Shown: positions 15,567 to 22,980, numbered from the stretch's first letter. The stretch is 23,722 nt of DNA from JAVVVD01 sp964642795 (GCA_964642795.1 CAZXRQ010000028.1:1-23722), one strand, 5' to 3'. The notes: generated by a model from the letters alone, not told the origin. Translations and numbers: made by a program.

Positions 15567-17935
15567 GCCTTCGCCTCCTCTTCAGCCTTTTCCTTTAACG
15601 CTGCCAGCATAACCTCCGGGGTGATGGGCAGCCGGGTGAACCTTATGCCTATTGCATTGTATACCGCATTGGCCACTGCAGCCTGCACGCTTGCAAGCGC
15701 CGCCTCGCCTATGCCCTTGGCGCCGTAGGGGCCGGTGGGCTCATAGGTGTGGCATATCTCGACCTGGACGTTCTCCGGGTTGGGCATCTCGGCGGCCGTA
15801 GGTGTCTTGTAATCGATCATCAGGCCGTTGTTCTTGAGCGCGCCGGTCTTTTCGTCCATCTCCAGCTTTTCATATACCGTGTAGCCAAAGCCGCGGTTAA
15901 AGGAGCCTACCAGCTGACCCTTGACCAGAGCGGGGTTCATCGCCACACCGCAATCGCCGTATATCAGCACGCGGGGGCAGGTAATGATGCCGGTCTCGGT
16001 ATCGACCTCTACCTCGACAAAGTGGGTCGTGAAGCAGGGCGGGCAGTTATACTGACGGTAGCTTTCCGCGCACTGCATGGTGCCCCAGTTCATTATTTGC
16101 ATGTTCTTGGCTATGTAGCCAATGGTGAGGAACTTGTCCGGGAAACCCTTGACCTGTACCACGCCCTGATGCAGATCCTCCCTGAGTGCAACCTCAAGGT
16201 TGAGGTCGTGCTCGGCCATCATGCGGCCCGCGTTTACGAGCAGCTGCTGCTTGACCTTGAGCGCCGCATTGTATGCAGCAGCTCCGCCGCAGTATACGCC
16301 GCGCGTTGCGTGGGTGCAGACGTCGTAGCCGGTGTTCATAGTGTCCGCAGGGGACAGGCCTACCATATCGTAAGGAACCATCAAGGTCTCGGATACTATC
16401 TTGCGCAGGGCGTCCCAGGTTCCGCCGCCGTGATCCGTGACAGGGCTTATGATATCCACAGAGCCGTCCTCGTTGATCTTTACCATGGCGCTGGAATAGT
16501 CGATTACCTCGCCGTCCGTCGGCGCACCGGTGCCGGAGCAGTGGAAGCCGCGCGCCACGCCCATGCCGCGGCGCTTTACGCCGGTCTTGGTCGCAGGGCG
16601 GGGACGATTGTCGAAGTCCCAAAGCTTGCGGCCTTCAACAAGGCTTTCCTCAACGCCGCTGCTCTTTATAATTGAGCGCACGGTCGGGCCCTGGCCCCAG
16701 AACTCATCGCCTATGCCGCGGTAGTTCTTCAGCCGGAAGTCTATCGGCGAGAAGCCCATTTCATTGCTGATTATATCTATCATGCTCTCTATGGCGAAGT
16801 TTATCTGCGGGTTGCCATAGCCCTGCATTGCGCAGCAGGGGGTCTTGTTGGTGTATACGGCGGTGCCGGTAAAACGGATATTGCCCTGATACTTATACAG
16901 GGAGGCAAACCATCCGGCCGTACAGCCCATAAACGGCAGCGGCTGCACCTGATGCGCGCCAAAATCCACCAATGCGTTTACATGCGCGGCGGTTATTATG
17001 CCGTCGTTGGTAACGCCGATCTTTACATGGTACTTGGAGGGATACTTCTGGTGGCTGTAAAAGTCGCCTTCGCGGCTGGATATCATCTTGACCGGCCGCC
17101 GTGCCTTGATGGCTATGCAGGCGCAAATAGGAATAACGGTGTTCACCTGTATGGAGGAACCGAATGCGCCGCCAAAGGGCATCTTTTTTACGTTGACCTT
17201 GGAAAGCGGCATACCCAGTATGCGTCCAAGCAGCTGACGCGTGCCATGAATGGACTGGCAGGTGCCCATTATCGTGAGCGAACCGTCCGGCTCCGGCTTA
17301 CATACCGCGCCCTTGACCTCGAGCTGCGCATGATATATGCGGTCAAGCTGGAAGTCCTGCTCGAATATCCTGTCCGCGCGGGCAAAGCCGCCGTCACAGT
17401 CGCCTTCGTCGATGTTACGGATAACGCCGATGTTGTTGTGCACATCGATCTTCTGGTCGCCAAGATATATCGTTTCGTAGAGCTGGGGTGCGCCATCCTT
17501 CATGGCTTCTTCCGGCTCATACACGGCGGGCAGCACATTGTACTCCACCTTAAGCGCCTTCAGCGCCTTGTACGCAAGCTCCTCCGTATCCGCTGCAACC
17601 GCTGCGATAGGCTCGCCAACGTGACGCGCCTTATTCGGCAGTACGGTACGGTCGCGGTAGGTCGCCTTGGGCACGCTGACGCTGCGCTCATTGTAGATGA
17701 TGGGATTGATGTCATCGTAGGTAAGACAGACGGCGCCCATCGCCTCCGCTTCGCTGGTATCTATGGATACTATCTCCGCATGGGGATATGGGCTCCTGAG
17801 CATCACGCCATACATCATGCCCGGTATGATTACATCCGAGGGATACTCCATGGATCCGGTGACCTTTGCGCGTCCGTCGGACCGCGGAGTGTCCTTGCTG
17901 ATAACCGTTGTAGGACTAAGCTGGCTCAATTGCAT
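15563..17935 (-). CDS. Xanthine dehydrogenase-family molybdopterin-binding subunit, divergent copy (set 1)
   Basis: The first gene of the operon encodes a roughly 790-residue Mo subunit with the family's a/b hammerhead domain and both cofactor-binding domains. The catalytic base is kept in GAKGIGEAAL (E745 counting from 17938). Several pocket motifs are altered: GGAFGSSIQ replaces GGGFGGKE(D), putting Ile at the Glu802 position of bovine xanthine oxidase. MQGYGNPQ replaces RGFGGPQ (Gln for Arg880), and GGGTW replaces GGGQG. A substrate other than xanthine, or a changed mechanism, is likely. The start is uncertain: GTG 17938 and ATG 17935 are only 2 bases or less from AGGAG, whereas TTG 17929 is 8 bases away. 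I list the ATG. Confidence 0.88.
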   Translation of the reverse strand: MQLSQLSPTTVISKDTPRSDGRAKVTGSMEYPSDVIIPGMMYGVMLRSPYPHAEIVSIDTSEAEAMGAVCLTYDDINPIIYNERSVSVPKATYRDRTVLPNKARHVGEPIAAVAADTEELAYKALKALKVEYNVLPAVYEPEEAMKDGAPQLYETIYLGDQKIDVHNNIGVIRNIDEGDCDGGFARADRIFEQDFQLDRIYHAQLEVKGAVCKPEPDGSLTIMGTCQSIHGTRQLLGRILGMPLSKVNVKKMPFGGAFGSSIQVNTVIPICACIAIKARRPVKMISSREGDFYSHQKYPSKYHVKIGVTNDGIITAAHVNALVDFGAHQVQPLPFMGCTAGWFASLYKYQGNIRFTGTAVYTNKTPCCAMQGYGNPQINFAIESMIDIISNEMGFSPIDFRLKNYRGIGDEFWGQGPTVRSIIKSSGVEESLVEGRKLWDFDNRPRPATKTGVKRRGMGVARGFHCSGTGAPTDGEVIDYSSAMVKINEDGSVDIISPVTDHGGGTWDALRKIVSETLMVPYDMVGLSPADTMNTGYDVCTHATRGVYCGGAAAYNAALKVKQQLLVNAGRMMAEHDLNLEVALREDLHQGVVQVKGFPDKFLTIGYIAKNMQIMNWGTMQCAESYRQYNCPPCFTTHFVEVEVDTETGIITCPRVLIYGDCGVAMNPALVKGQLVGSFNRGFGYTVYEKLEMDEKTGALKNNGLMIDYKTPTAAEMPNPENVQVEICHTYEPTGPYGAKGIGEAALASVQAAVANAVYNAIGIRFTRLPITPEVMLAALKEKAEEEAKA

Positions 17936-17973
17936 CACTCCTATAAATAATTTAGTAAATTTGTTGCATGTTT

Positions 17974-18002
17974 AGTATACCATACGAGCGCGGGTATTTG
18001 AA
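17974..18002 (-). promoter_or_regulatory. Promoter of the XDH-family operon
   Basis: On the minus strand TTCAAA (18002-17997) and TATACT (17979-17974) are 17 bases apart, with an extended TGG before the -10. The start site would be about 30 bases before the first operon gene. A short inverted repeat (CGTAT-TT-ATACG, 18003-18014) abuts the -35, where a LysR activator or other regulator could bind. Confidence 0.55.
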
Positions 18003-18086
18003 CGTATTTATACGCATTTCATGATTAAACTTTATTATCGATACGCGAATATATATAAACTTTCCTTCGTTTTTTCGCCCACAAAT

Positions 18087-18149
18087 GCGTTATTCTTTTA
18101 CGTGAATAACGTTATGCCCCGCTGCGTTATTTGCCGGCATATATAACGC
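18087..18149. promoter_or_regulatory. Tandem inverted repeats, candidate LysR operators
   Basis: Two dyads share the half-site GCGTTAT. The first is CGTTATTC (18088-18095), 8 bases, GAATAACG (18104-18111), an 8-bp perfect match. The second is GCGTTAT (18124-18130), 12 bases, ATAACGC (18143-18149). They lie between the LysR stop and the XDH promoter, and no T-tract follows, so operator function is likelier than termination. LysR proteins typically bind such interrupted dyads. Confidence 0.55.
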
Positions 18150-18207
18150 CTCTTTGCAAAAACGGCCTTATGTGCTTATACATGAATTGCAATATTCATT
18201 CTGCCAA

Positions 18208-19110
18208 TTAGCCGTCTGATTTCATTTTGAACACAAACTCCTTAAATCGCATCGACAGCGGGGACAATGAACGGTTTTTGGGGTATACGAAGTAAAATGC
18301 GTTTTTGCACCGGTAGTCGTCTATGGGCAGCGCCTTGATGTTACCTGCGGCAACCTTGTCGGCTACAGATATTTCCGACACTATCGACAAGCCCAGTCCC
18401 GCCTTCACGCACAGTACGATCATCTCGTTATTGTGCATATGCGCAAGCACCTTGGGCTGTTTTGCCGCGCTGCCAAGCGATTTGAGCGCGCTTTCAAACG
18501 CCTTGCGTGTAGCGGAACCCTCCTTACGCAGGAGCAGCGGTTCGTCCAGCAGACGGTCGAAGCTGATACTGGTCATCTCGGAAAACGGTGCGATGTTCGG
18601 CGCAATAACGATAAGATTGTCGTCAGCGATCTTTTCATATATCAGATTGCGGCTTTCCGGCTCGCAGCCAACAAATCCGAAATCGAGTTCGCCGCTCAGC
18701 AGATGTCCGATAACGTCGCCAGAGTTATAATAATAATGCAGATTATAGGTAACGTCCGGATATGATTTATGAAAGCCCACCAGTATATCCGGCAGTATAT
18801 ATTGCCCCGGAACACTGCTTGTGGCCACCTGCAGCATACCGTCGATCTTGCCCTGGTATTTTTGCAGATTCAGCAGCGCCATTTCTCGCTGGTTTAGTAT
18901 CTCCAGCGCGGAAAAGTAAAACTGCTGACCTGCCTGAGTAAGCTCGGTTTTTTTGTTGTTGCGCTCAAACAGGGTTATCCCCAGCTCCTTTTCCAGTTTT
19001 GATATGTGATTGCTCAACGCCGGCTGCGTCAAAAACAGCTTTTCGGCCGCCTTGGAAAAGCTTTTAACCTTGGCAATAGTAACAAAAGAGTCCAATTCCT
19101 TAAAATCCAT
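18208..19110 (-). CDS. LysR-family transcriptional regulator
   Basis: A 300-residue LysR-type regulator. The N-terminal winged helix-turn-helix covers residues 1-60 (SFSKAAEKLFLTQPALSNHISKLEKELG, split here only by the turn), followed by the linker helix and a periplasmic-binding-protein-like effector domain from about 90. The RKEGSATRK segment near residue 195 is typical of the CysL/CbbR-like and selenium-metabolism-associated branches. ATG 19110 follows GGAGG at 5-base spacing. It lies directly upstream of, and in the same direction as, the XDH operon, with dyad repeats between them, and downstream of the amidohydrolase terminator. I infer that it controls the hydroxylase genes in response to a purine or ureide, but the ligand is unknown. 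Confidence 0.93.
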   Translation of the reverse strand: MDFKELDSFVTIAKVKSFSKAAEKLFLTQPALSNHISKLEKELGITLFERNNKKTELTQAGQQFYFSALEILNQREMALLNLQKYQGKIDGMLQVATSSVPGQYILPDILVGFHKSYPDVTYNLHYYYNSGDVIGHLLSGELDFGFVGCEPESRNLIYEKIADDNLIVIAPNIAPFSEMTSISFDRLLDEPLLLRKEGSATRKAFESALKSLGSAAKQPKVLAHMHNNEMIVLCVKAGLGLSIVSEISVADKVAAGNIKALPIDDYRCKNAFYFVYPKNRSLSPLSMRFKEFVFKMKSDG

Positions 19111-19131
19111 GCGCGCCTCCGTATTCTCAAT

Positions 19132-19201
19132 ATGTAGAAATCAGTACATCATGTATAAAAGTTTTATAGAAAAACACTGCAACTGCCTATAGATGATTAT
19201 A
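19132..19201 (-). promoter_or_regulatory. Upstream region of the LysR gene: -10 and half-sites
   Basis: On the minus strand a perfect TATAAT lies at 19201-19196, though no good -35 precedes it at 16-18 bases. Nearer the start codon, ATGTA (19132-19136), TACAT (19145-19149) and ATGTA (19151-19155) form overlapping inverted repeats. These could be an autoregulatory LysR site. They do not share the GCGTTAT half-site found downstream. Confidence 0.3.
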
Positions 19202-19301
19202 CTGCTTTCTTCAGAAAAGTGGTTATCCATTTGTAAGCATAACGCTCTGTTTATAATTGTGTGTCTCCAGCGGCGCGCAAAAGCGAAAATTGCTTACATG
19301 T

Positions 19302-19334
19302 ATAAAAAGGCATGTCATACTGACATGCCTTTAC
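19302..19334 (-). terminator. Strong bidirectional terminator after the cyclic amidohydrolase
   Basis: AAAGGCATGTCA (19306-19317) and TGACATGCCTTT (19321-19332) form a perfect 12-bp stem with a TAC loop. On the minus strand it is followed by TTTTTATA. It lies 17 bases after the amidohydrolase stop and separates that operon from the LysR gene. Confidence 0.85.
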
Positions 19335-19348
19335 GCGTTTTGGAAATA

Positions 19349-20746
19349 TTATTCAGGACGAATGAAGTGTCCTATGGGTTCAGAGCATATATCGCCGTCC
19401 TTGGCAATGGTCTTGCCGCGGAGAATTGTGTTCGTTACCCTGCCTTTAAACGTAAATCCGTTATACGGGCTCAGCTTGGTACGGGAATGCAGCTGCTCCT
19501 GTTTGAACACATATTCGGCGTCCATATCCACAATGGCGATGTCCGCATCCGTTCCAACGCAGAGCGAACCCTTGGTCGGGTAGGTGCCAAACATACGGGC
19601 GGGCTGCTCACTCATAACGTCCACAAAGTCGTTTATGGTCAGCTTGCCGTCGTTAACCGCAGTAAGCATCACCATACTCATGGTCTCGATGGACGCCATG
19701 CCTGCCGGCGCATCCCACAGCCCCTTAAGCTTTTCCTCCGGGGAATGTGGCGCATGATCCGAGCATACAAAGCTCAGTGTGCCGTCGTTAAGGCCCTCCC
19801 AAAGCTTGTCCTGATCGTACTGCGTGCGCACAGGCGGATAGCCTTTTATCATGGAACCGCACTTCTCAGCGTCAGCATCGGTCAGTGCAAGGTAGTGCGG
19901 GCAGGTCTCGCCGGTAACGTTGACACCCTCGGCCTGGGCGTTACGGATAAGGTCCACGCCGTCGCCCGCAGCAAGGTGCAGTATATGCAAATGCGTTCCC
20001 AGCTCGCGAGCAAGGGATATCGCGGTTTCGATTATGGTGGTCTCGCTGAGTACCGGGCGCGCCTCAAGCATCGCAGCATAGCTGGTATCCCCGCGCGCCT
20101 GAACGCGTTCGGTCAGCAGCTTGATTATATCGAAGTTCTCCGCATGGATGGCAACCATCTTACCGGTTTTCGCAACCTGCTCGAATATCTTGTATACCTG
20201 CCCCTGATCCAGCGGCGGTATAACGTCCTGCATACCCTCTTTGTAGTTGTAAATGAGCTGATAGGTCTTTGAGTCTATCGCATAGCCCCAGAAAAACTTG
20301 AAGCCCACCACGCCAGCGTCCGCAAGGGATTGCAGCCGATCGTTGTTAAGGTCGCCCAAGCAAAGCCCCCATACGCCAAAGTCCACATGCGCCTTGGGCG
20401 TGATGCAGTTGATAAGCTGGTTCATCGTATCCACGCAGTACACGGCGGGGTTACAGTTTGGCATTTCATATATGGTGGTTATGCCTGAACATGCAGCCGA
20501 CATCGAGGAGTGGAAAAAGTCCTCTTTATAGTGCGCGCCGTTGTAGCCGTCGCGGGAATGCACATGCGTGTCTATGAAGCCGGGCATAACGTATTTGTTG
20601 GAAGCGTCCGTAATCTCCGCGGCGTCGCCTGGCAGCTCGTCGCTGGTAACGGCGGCTATCTTTCCATTCTGCACATATATGTTTGCCTTATAGCTGTCAT
20701 TCGTAGTTACTATGGTGCCGTTCTTAATAATATGATCCCAATACAT
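19349..20746 (-). CDS. Cyclic amidohydrolase, dihydroorotase/allantoinase family
   Basis: This 465-residue metallo-dependent cyclic amidohydrolase opens or closes a ring amide. Metal ligands are visible: H61 and H63 in HVHSRD, the lysine to be carbamylated K150 (GFKFFWGY), H201, H257 and D330 in SDHAPH. Residues that in dihydroorotases hold the substrate carboxylate are also present: R65 two residues after the second histidine, N97 in EMPNCNP and H334, followed by SPEEK. Allantoinases and hydantoinases usually read differently at these points, so dihydroorotate/N-carbamoyl-aspartate or a similar carboxylated ring is my best guess. Automated annotation could say allantoinase or dihydropyrimidinase. 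It is third after carbamate kinase and the ATCase-type gene. AGGAGG lies 11 bases before ATG 20746. Confidence 0.8.
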   Translation of the reverse strand: MYWDHIIKNGTIVTTNDSYKANIYVQNGKIAAVTSDELPGDAAEITDASNKYVMPGFIDTHVHSRDGYNGAHYKEDFFHSSMSAACSGITTIYEMPNCNPAVYCVDTMNQLINCITPKAHVDFGVWGLCLGDLNNDRLQSLADAGVVGFKFFWGYAIDSKTYQLIYNYKEGMQDVIPPLDQGQVYKIFEQVAKTGKMVAIHAENFDIIKLLTERVQARGDTSYAAMLEARPVLSETTIIETAISLARELGTHLHILHLAAGDGVDLIRNAQAEGVNVTGETCPHYLALTDADAEKCGSMIKGYPPVRTQYDQDKLWEGLNDGTLSFVCSDHAPHSPEEKLKGLWDAPAGMASIETMSMVMLTAVNDGKLTINDFVDVMSEQPARMFGTYPTKGSLCVGTDADIAIVDMDAEYVFKQEQLHSRTKLSPYNGFTFKGRVTNTILRGKTIAKDGDICSEPIGHFIRPE

Positions 20747-20797
20747 AATTTGATGCGCCTCCTGAATTATGCCGGTAATATGTTAGACCATTTGATA

Positions 20798-20824
20798 AAT
20801 GTGGGGGATGCTATCCCCCACATT
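20798..20824 (-). terminator. Perfect hairpin between the ATCase-type and amidohydrolase genes
   Basis: AATGTGGGGGAT (20798-20809) and ATCCCCCACATT (20813-20824) form a 12-bp stem with a GCT loop, 19 bases after the pyrB-type stop. On the minus strand the tail is only ATTTATC, so it may be a partial terminator or processing stem that lowers expression of the amidohydrolase gene. Its ends resemble those of the palindrome at 71-105. Confidence 0.55.
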
Positions 20825-20842
20825 CAAGCTCTACTGATTTGC

Positions 20843-21775
20843 TTATGCCTTGCCGGTTATCAATCCCAGCAGCGCCATACGCAGATACATGCCGTTGTGC
20901 GCCTGGCGGAAGTATGCCGCGCCGGAGTAGCTGTCCACCTCAGTGGCGATCTCGTCTACGCGGGGCAACGGATGGAGTATGGTGATGTCCTTTTTGGCGC
21001 TCTTGAGCAGCTCGTTGTTAACGATGTAGCTGCCCTTGCAGCGGAGGTAGGATTCCTCATCGGGGAAACGCTCACGCTGTACGCGGGTAACATATACGAA
21101 GTCGGACACGGACAGAGCGGCCTTTACGTCGGTGGTCTCTGTGATATCGGCGCCCTTATCACGCAGCTCCTTGGTGATCTCGTCTGGCATTTTCAGCTCT
21201 TCGGGAGAAGCGAATATCATTTTGTTGCCAAACTGTTCCATGAAATAGCCCAGGCTGTGCACCGTACGGCCGTACTTCAGATCGCCCAGGAAGGTGATGG
21301 TCTGGCCGCCGATGTGGCCTTTTTCCTTGCGCATGGTGTAGATGTCCAGCAGCGCCTGCGTAGGATGCTGGCGAGCGCCGTCGCCGCCGTTGATGAGAGG
21401 ATGCACCGCAATCTCGGCAGCCTCGATGGCAGAGCCGGCAACCGGGTGGCGCATTACGATAGCGTCAACATAACCGTCAACAGTCTTAAGGGTATCCTGC
21501 CAGGTCTCGCCTTTGGCCTGGGAAGAGGCAGTCGCCGCACCGAGGTCTATCGTGCTCGCGCCAACGCGCTGTATAGCAGAGTTAAAGGAAAGGCGCGTAC
21601 GCGTGCTGGGCTCAAAGAAAAGCGTAGCTACCAGCATACCTGCAAGATCCTTGATGACTTCACCGCTCTTTACGCGCTTTTCATAGATCATAGCAGTATC
21701 CATGATATGGCACAGTTCCTGAGTGCTGAAATCGTAACCGTTGATTATGTCTCGTCCCTTAAAGTTAAAATCCAT
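20843..21775 (-). CDS. pyrB: Aspartate carbamoyltransferase catalytic subunit-type enzyme
   Basis: This carbamoyltransferase interconverts carbamoyl phosphate plus aspartate and N-carbamoyl-aspartate plus phosphate. From ATG 21775 (GGAGGAGAG upstream) it has 310 residues, the usual ATCase catalytic-chain length. It has the carbamoyl-phosphate site FFEPSTRTR at 53-61, the 80s-loop K88 in AKGET, R109 in MRHP and HPTQ at 137-140. The aspartate-site residues are R170 (YGRTVHSL), R231 and Q233 (TRVQRERF) and HPLPRVDEI at 268-276. Since the aspartate-binding residues are kept, N-carbamoyl-aspartate is the likeliest substrate. No regulatory chain PyrI and no other pyrimidine biosynthesis gene is nearby. 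Its place between carbamate kinase and a cyclic amidohydrolase suggests catabolic use, but the motifs fit biosynthesis equally well. Confidence 0.88.
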   Translation of the reverse strand: MDFNFKGRDIINGYDFSTQELCHIMDTAMIYEKRVKSGEVIKDLAGMLVATLFFEPSTRTRLSFNSAIQRVGASTIDLGAATASSQAKGETWQDTLKTVDGYVDAIVMRHPVAGSAIEAAEIAVHPLINGGDGARQHPTQALLDIYTMRKEKGHIGGQTITFLGDLKYGRTVHSLGYFMEQFGNKMIFASPEELKMPDEITKELRDKGADITETTDVKAALSVSDFVYVTRVQRERFPDEESYLRCKGSYIVNNELLKSAKKDITILHPLPRVDEIATEVDSYSGAAYFRQAHNGMYLRMALLGLITGKA

Positions 21776-21799
21776 AGTATCTCTCCTCCATAACAAGTA

Positions 21800-21837
21800 T
21801 AAAATAAAAGCTGATTGGCAAGCGGTCTTTCGCTGCC
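21800..21837 (-). terminator. Weak hairpin between arcC and pyrB-type genes
   Basis: On the minus strand GGCAGCG (21837-21831) pairs with CGCTTGCC (21824-21817) with a one-base bulge, followed after a few bases by CTTTTATTTTATA. It could give partial termination after carbamate kinase in the 60-base gap. Confidence 0.3.
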
Positions 21838-21844
21838 GGTGCGC

Positions 21845-22783
21845 TTATGCCAACGTAGTTCCGGCCTTGCCCTCAAGCGCCTCCAGCGCCTTATCAAGCG
21901 AGGTAATAATGCTCTTGCGGCCGGGCTTGGATTCTACAAACTTCACAGCAGCCTCTATCTTGGGCAGCATGGAGCCGGGTGCAAAATGCCCTTCTGCCAT
22001 GTATTGCTTGGCTTCCGCCACTGTAAGAGTGTCCAAATCCTTCTGATCCGGCTTGTTGTAGTTGATGGAAACCTTCTCTACGGCGGTAAGTATCACCAGA
22101 GCATCGGCGTCCATATCCTCGGCAAGGCGTTCGCTCGCGAGGTCTTTATCTATAACGGCTGCGGTACCGGTCAGGTCGCCGTTAGCATCCTTTATAACGG
22201 GTATGCCGCCGCCGCCAACGGTGACAACAATAAAACCGTTGTTTACCAAGCACTTAACAGCATCCAGCTCGGTTATCTCTATGGGCATCGGAGATGCGAC
22301 CACACGGCGCCAGCCGCGGCCAGCGTCTTCCTTCATGGTGTAGCCCTTTTCGGCGGCGATCGCCTTGGCTTCGTCCTCTTTATAGAAGGGGCCTATGGGC
22401 TTGGAGGGGCTCTTGAACTTAGGATCGTCCTTATCCACAACTACCTGCGTAACAACGGTAACTACTTCTTTGTTTACGCCGCGCTTCCTAAGTATCTTGC
22501 CAAGGCCCTGCTGTATGTGGTAGCCTATCATTCCCTGACTCATCGCGCCACAAACATCAAAAGGCATTGCGGGAGTTACGGAGGTAGCATATTCGTTCTG
22601 CAGCACAATACGTCCCACCTGAGGGCCGTTACCGTGCGCTATCACTACGCTGTAACCCTTGCCAATTATGTCTGCGATGTACTCGCTGGTCTTTTCCACC
22701 ACCTCAAGCTGAGCTTCAGCGGTCGCCGGCTTGCCGGCCTCCTGCAGCGCGTTGCCGCCAAGTGCGATAACAATGTTTTTCAC
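21845..22783 (-). CDS. arcC: Carbamate kinase
   Basis: Carbamate kinase converts carbamoyl phosphate and ADP to ATP, ammonia and CO2, the energy-yielding end of arginine, allantoin and similar fermentations. Signature segments are NIVIALGGNALQ at the N-terminus, AHGNGPQVGRI near residue 50, VVTVGGGGIPV near 205, the DKDLASERLAEDMDADALVILTAV stretch (nucleotide-binding part) and FAPGSMLPKIEAA near 270. Starting at GTG 22783 gives 312 residues, the standard length; GAGGAG lies 12 bases upstream, somewhat far. The upstream in-frame ATG at 22897 would add 38 residues that cross the promoter. It is first in the arcC–pyrB–amidohydrolase group. No arginine deiminase genes are present, so the carbamoyl phosphate probably comes from another ureide. 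Confidence 0.95.
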   Translation of the reverse strand: MKNIVIALGGNALQEAGKPATAEAQLEVVEKTSEYIADIIGKGYSVVIAHGNGPQVGRIVLQNEYATSVTPAMPFDVCGAMSQGMIGYHIQQGLGKILRKRGVNKEVVTVVTQVVVDKDDPKFKSPSKPIGPFYKEDEAKAIAAEKGYTMKEDAGRGWRRVVASPMPIEITELDAVKCLVNNGFIVVTVGGGGIPVIKDANGDLTGTAAVIDKDLASERLAEDMDADALVILTAVEKVSINYNKPDQKDLDTLTVAEAKQYMAEGHFAPGSMLPKIEAAVKFVESKPGRKSIITSLDKALEALEGKAGTTLA

Positions 22784-22868
22784 GATAACGATGTTCTCCT
22801 CTTGCTGATATATTTGCGTCGCTTTCTCGTACGCAGTACAAAATGCCCCTAATAGCATGTTTGTGCTA

Positions 22869-22897
22869 ATTTTATCATGTATCAATGAGGTAAGCAA
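22869..22897 (-). promoter_or_regulatory. Candidate promoter of the arcC operon
   Basis: On the minus strand TTGCTT (22897-22892) and TAAAAT (22874-22869) are 17 bases apart, giving a leader of about 80 bases to the GTG start at 22783. The -10 matches 5 of 6, the -35 only 3 of 6. Confidence 0.4.
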
Positions 22898-22950
22898 GCG
22901 GCTCGGTATTTTGTATTATTTTATATATTGTAAAGTAAATAAATAAAACT

Positions 22951-22980
22951 TATGACAGCTTTCGTAGGAGTATTGTCATA
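22951..22980. repeat. Interrupted inverted repeat, possible operator
   Basis: TATGACA (22951-22957) and TGTCATA (22974-22980) are perfect 7-bp arms separated by 16 bases. It lies between the two divergent genes, about 180 bases before the Xre-type start, and could be the binding site of that Xre protein or of the LysR regulator. No T-tract follows on either strand. Confidence 0.4.

Noticed and set aside
18087..18116. Dyad at 18088-18111 as the LysR gene terminator
   Set aside because: The arms are AT-rich, only 8 bp, and no T-tract follows on the minus strand. The same half-site recurs nearby, which fits an operator better.
20843..21775. Reading the carbamoyltransferase as YgeW or oxamate carbamoyltransferase
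   Set aside because: Its length and the intact aspartate-site motifs (TRVQRERF, HPLPRVDEI, AKGET) match the ATCase catalytic chain, not the longer YgeW type or the FdrA-dependent oxamate enzymes.
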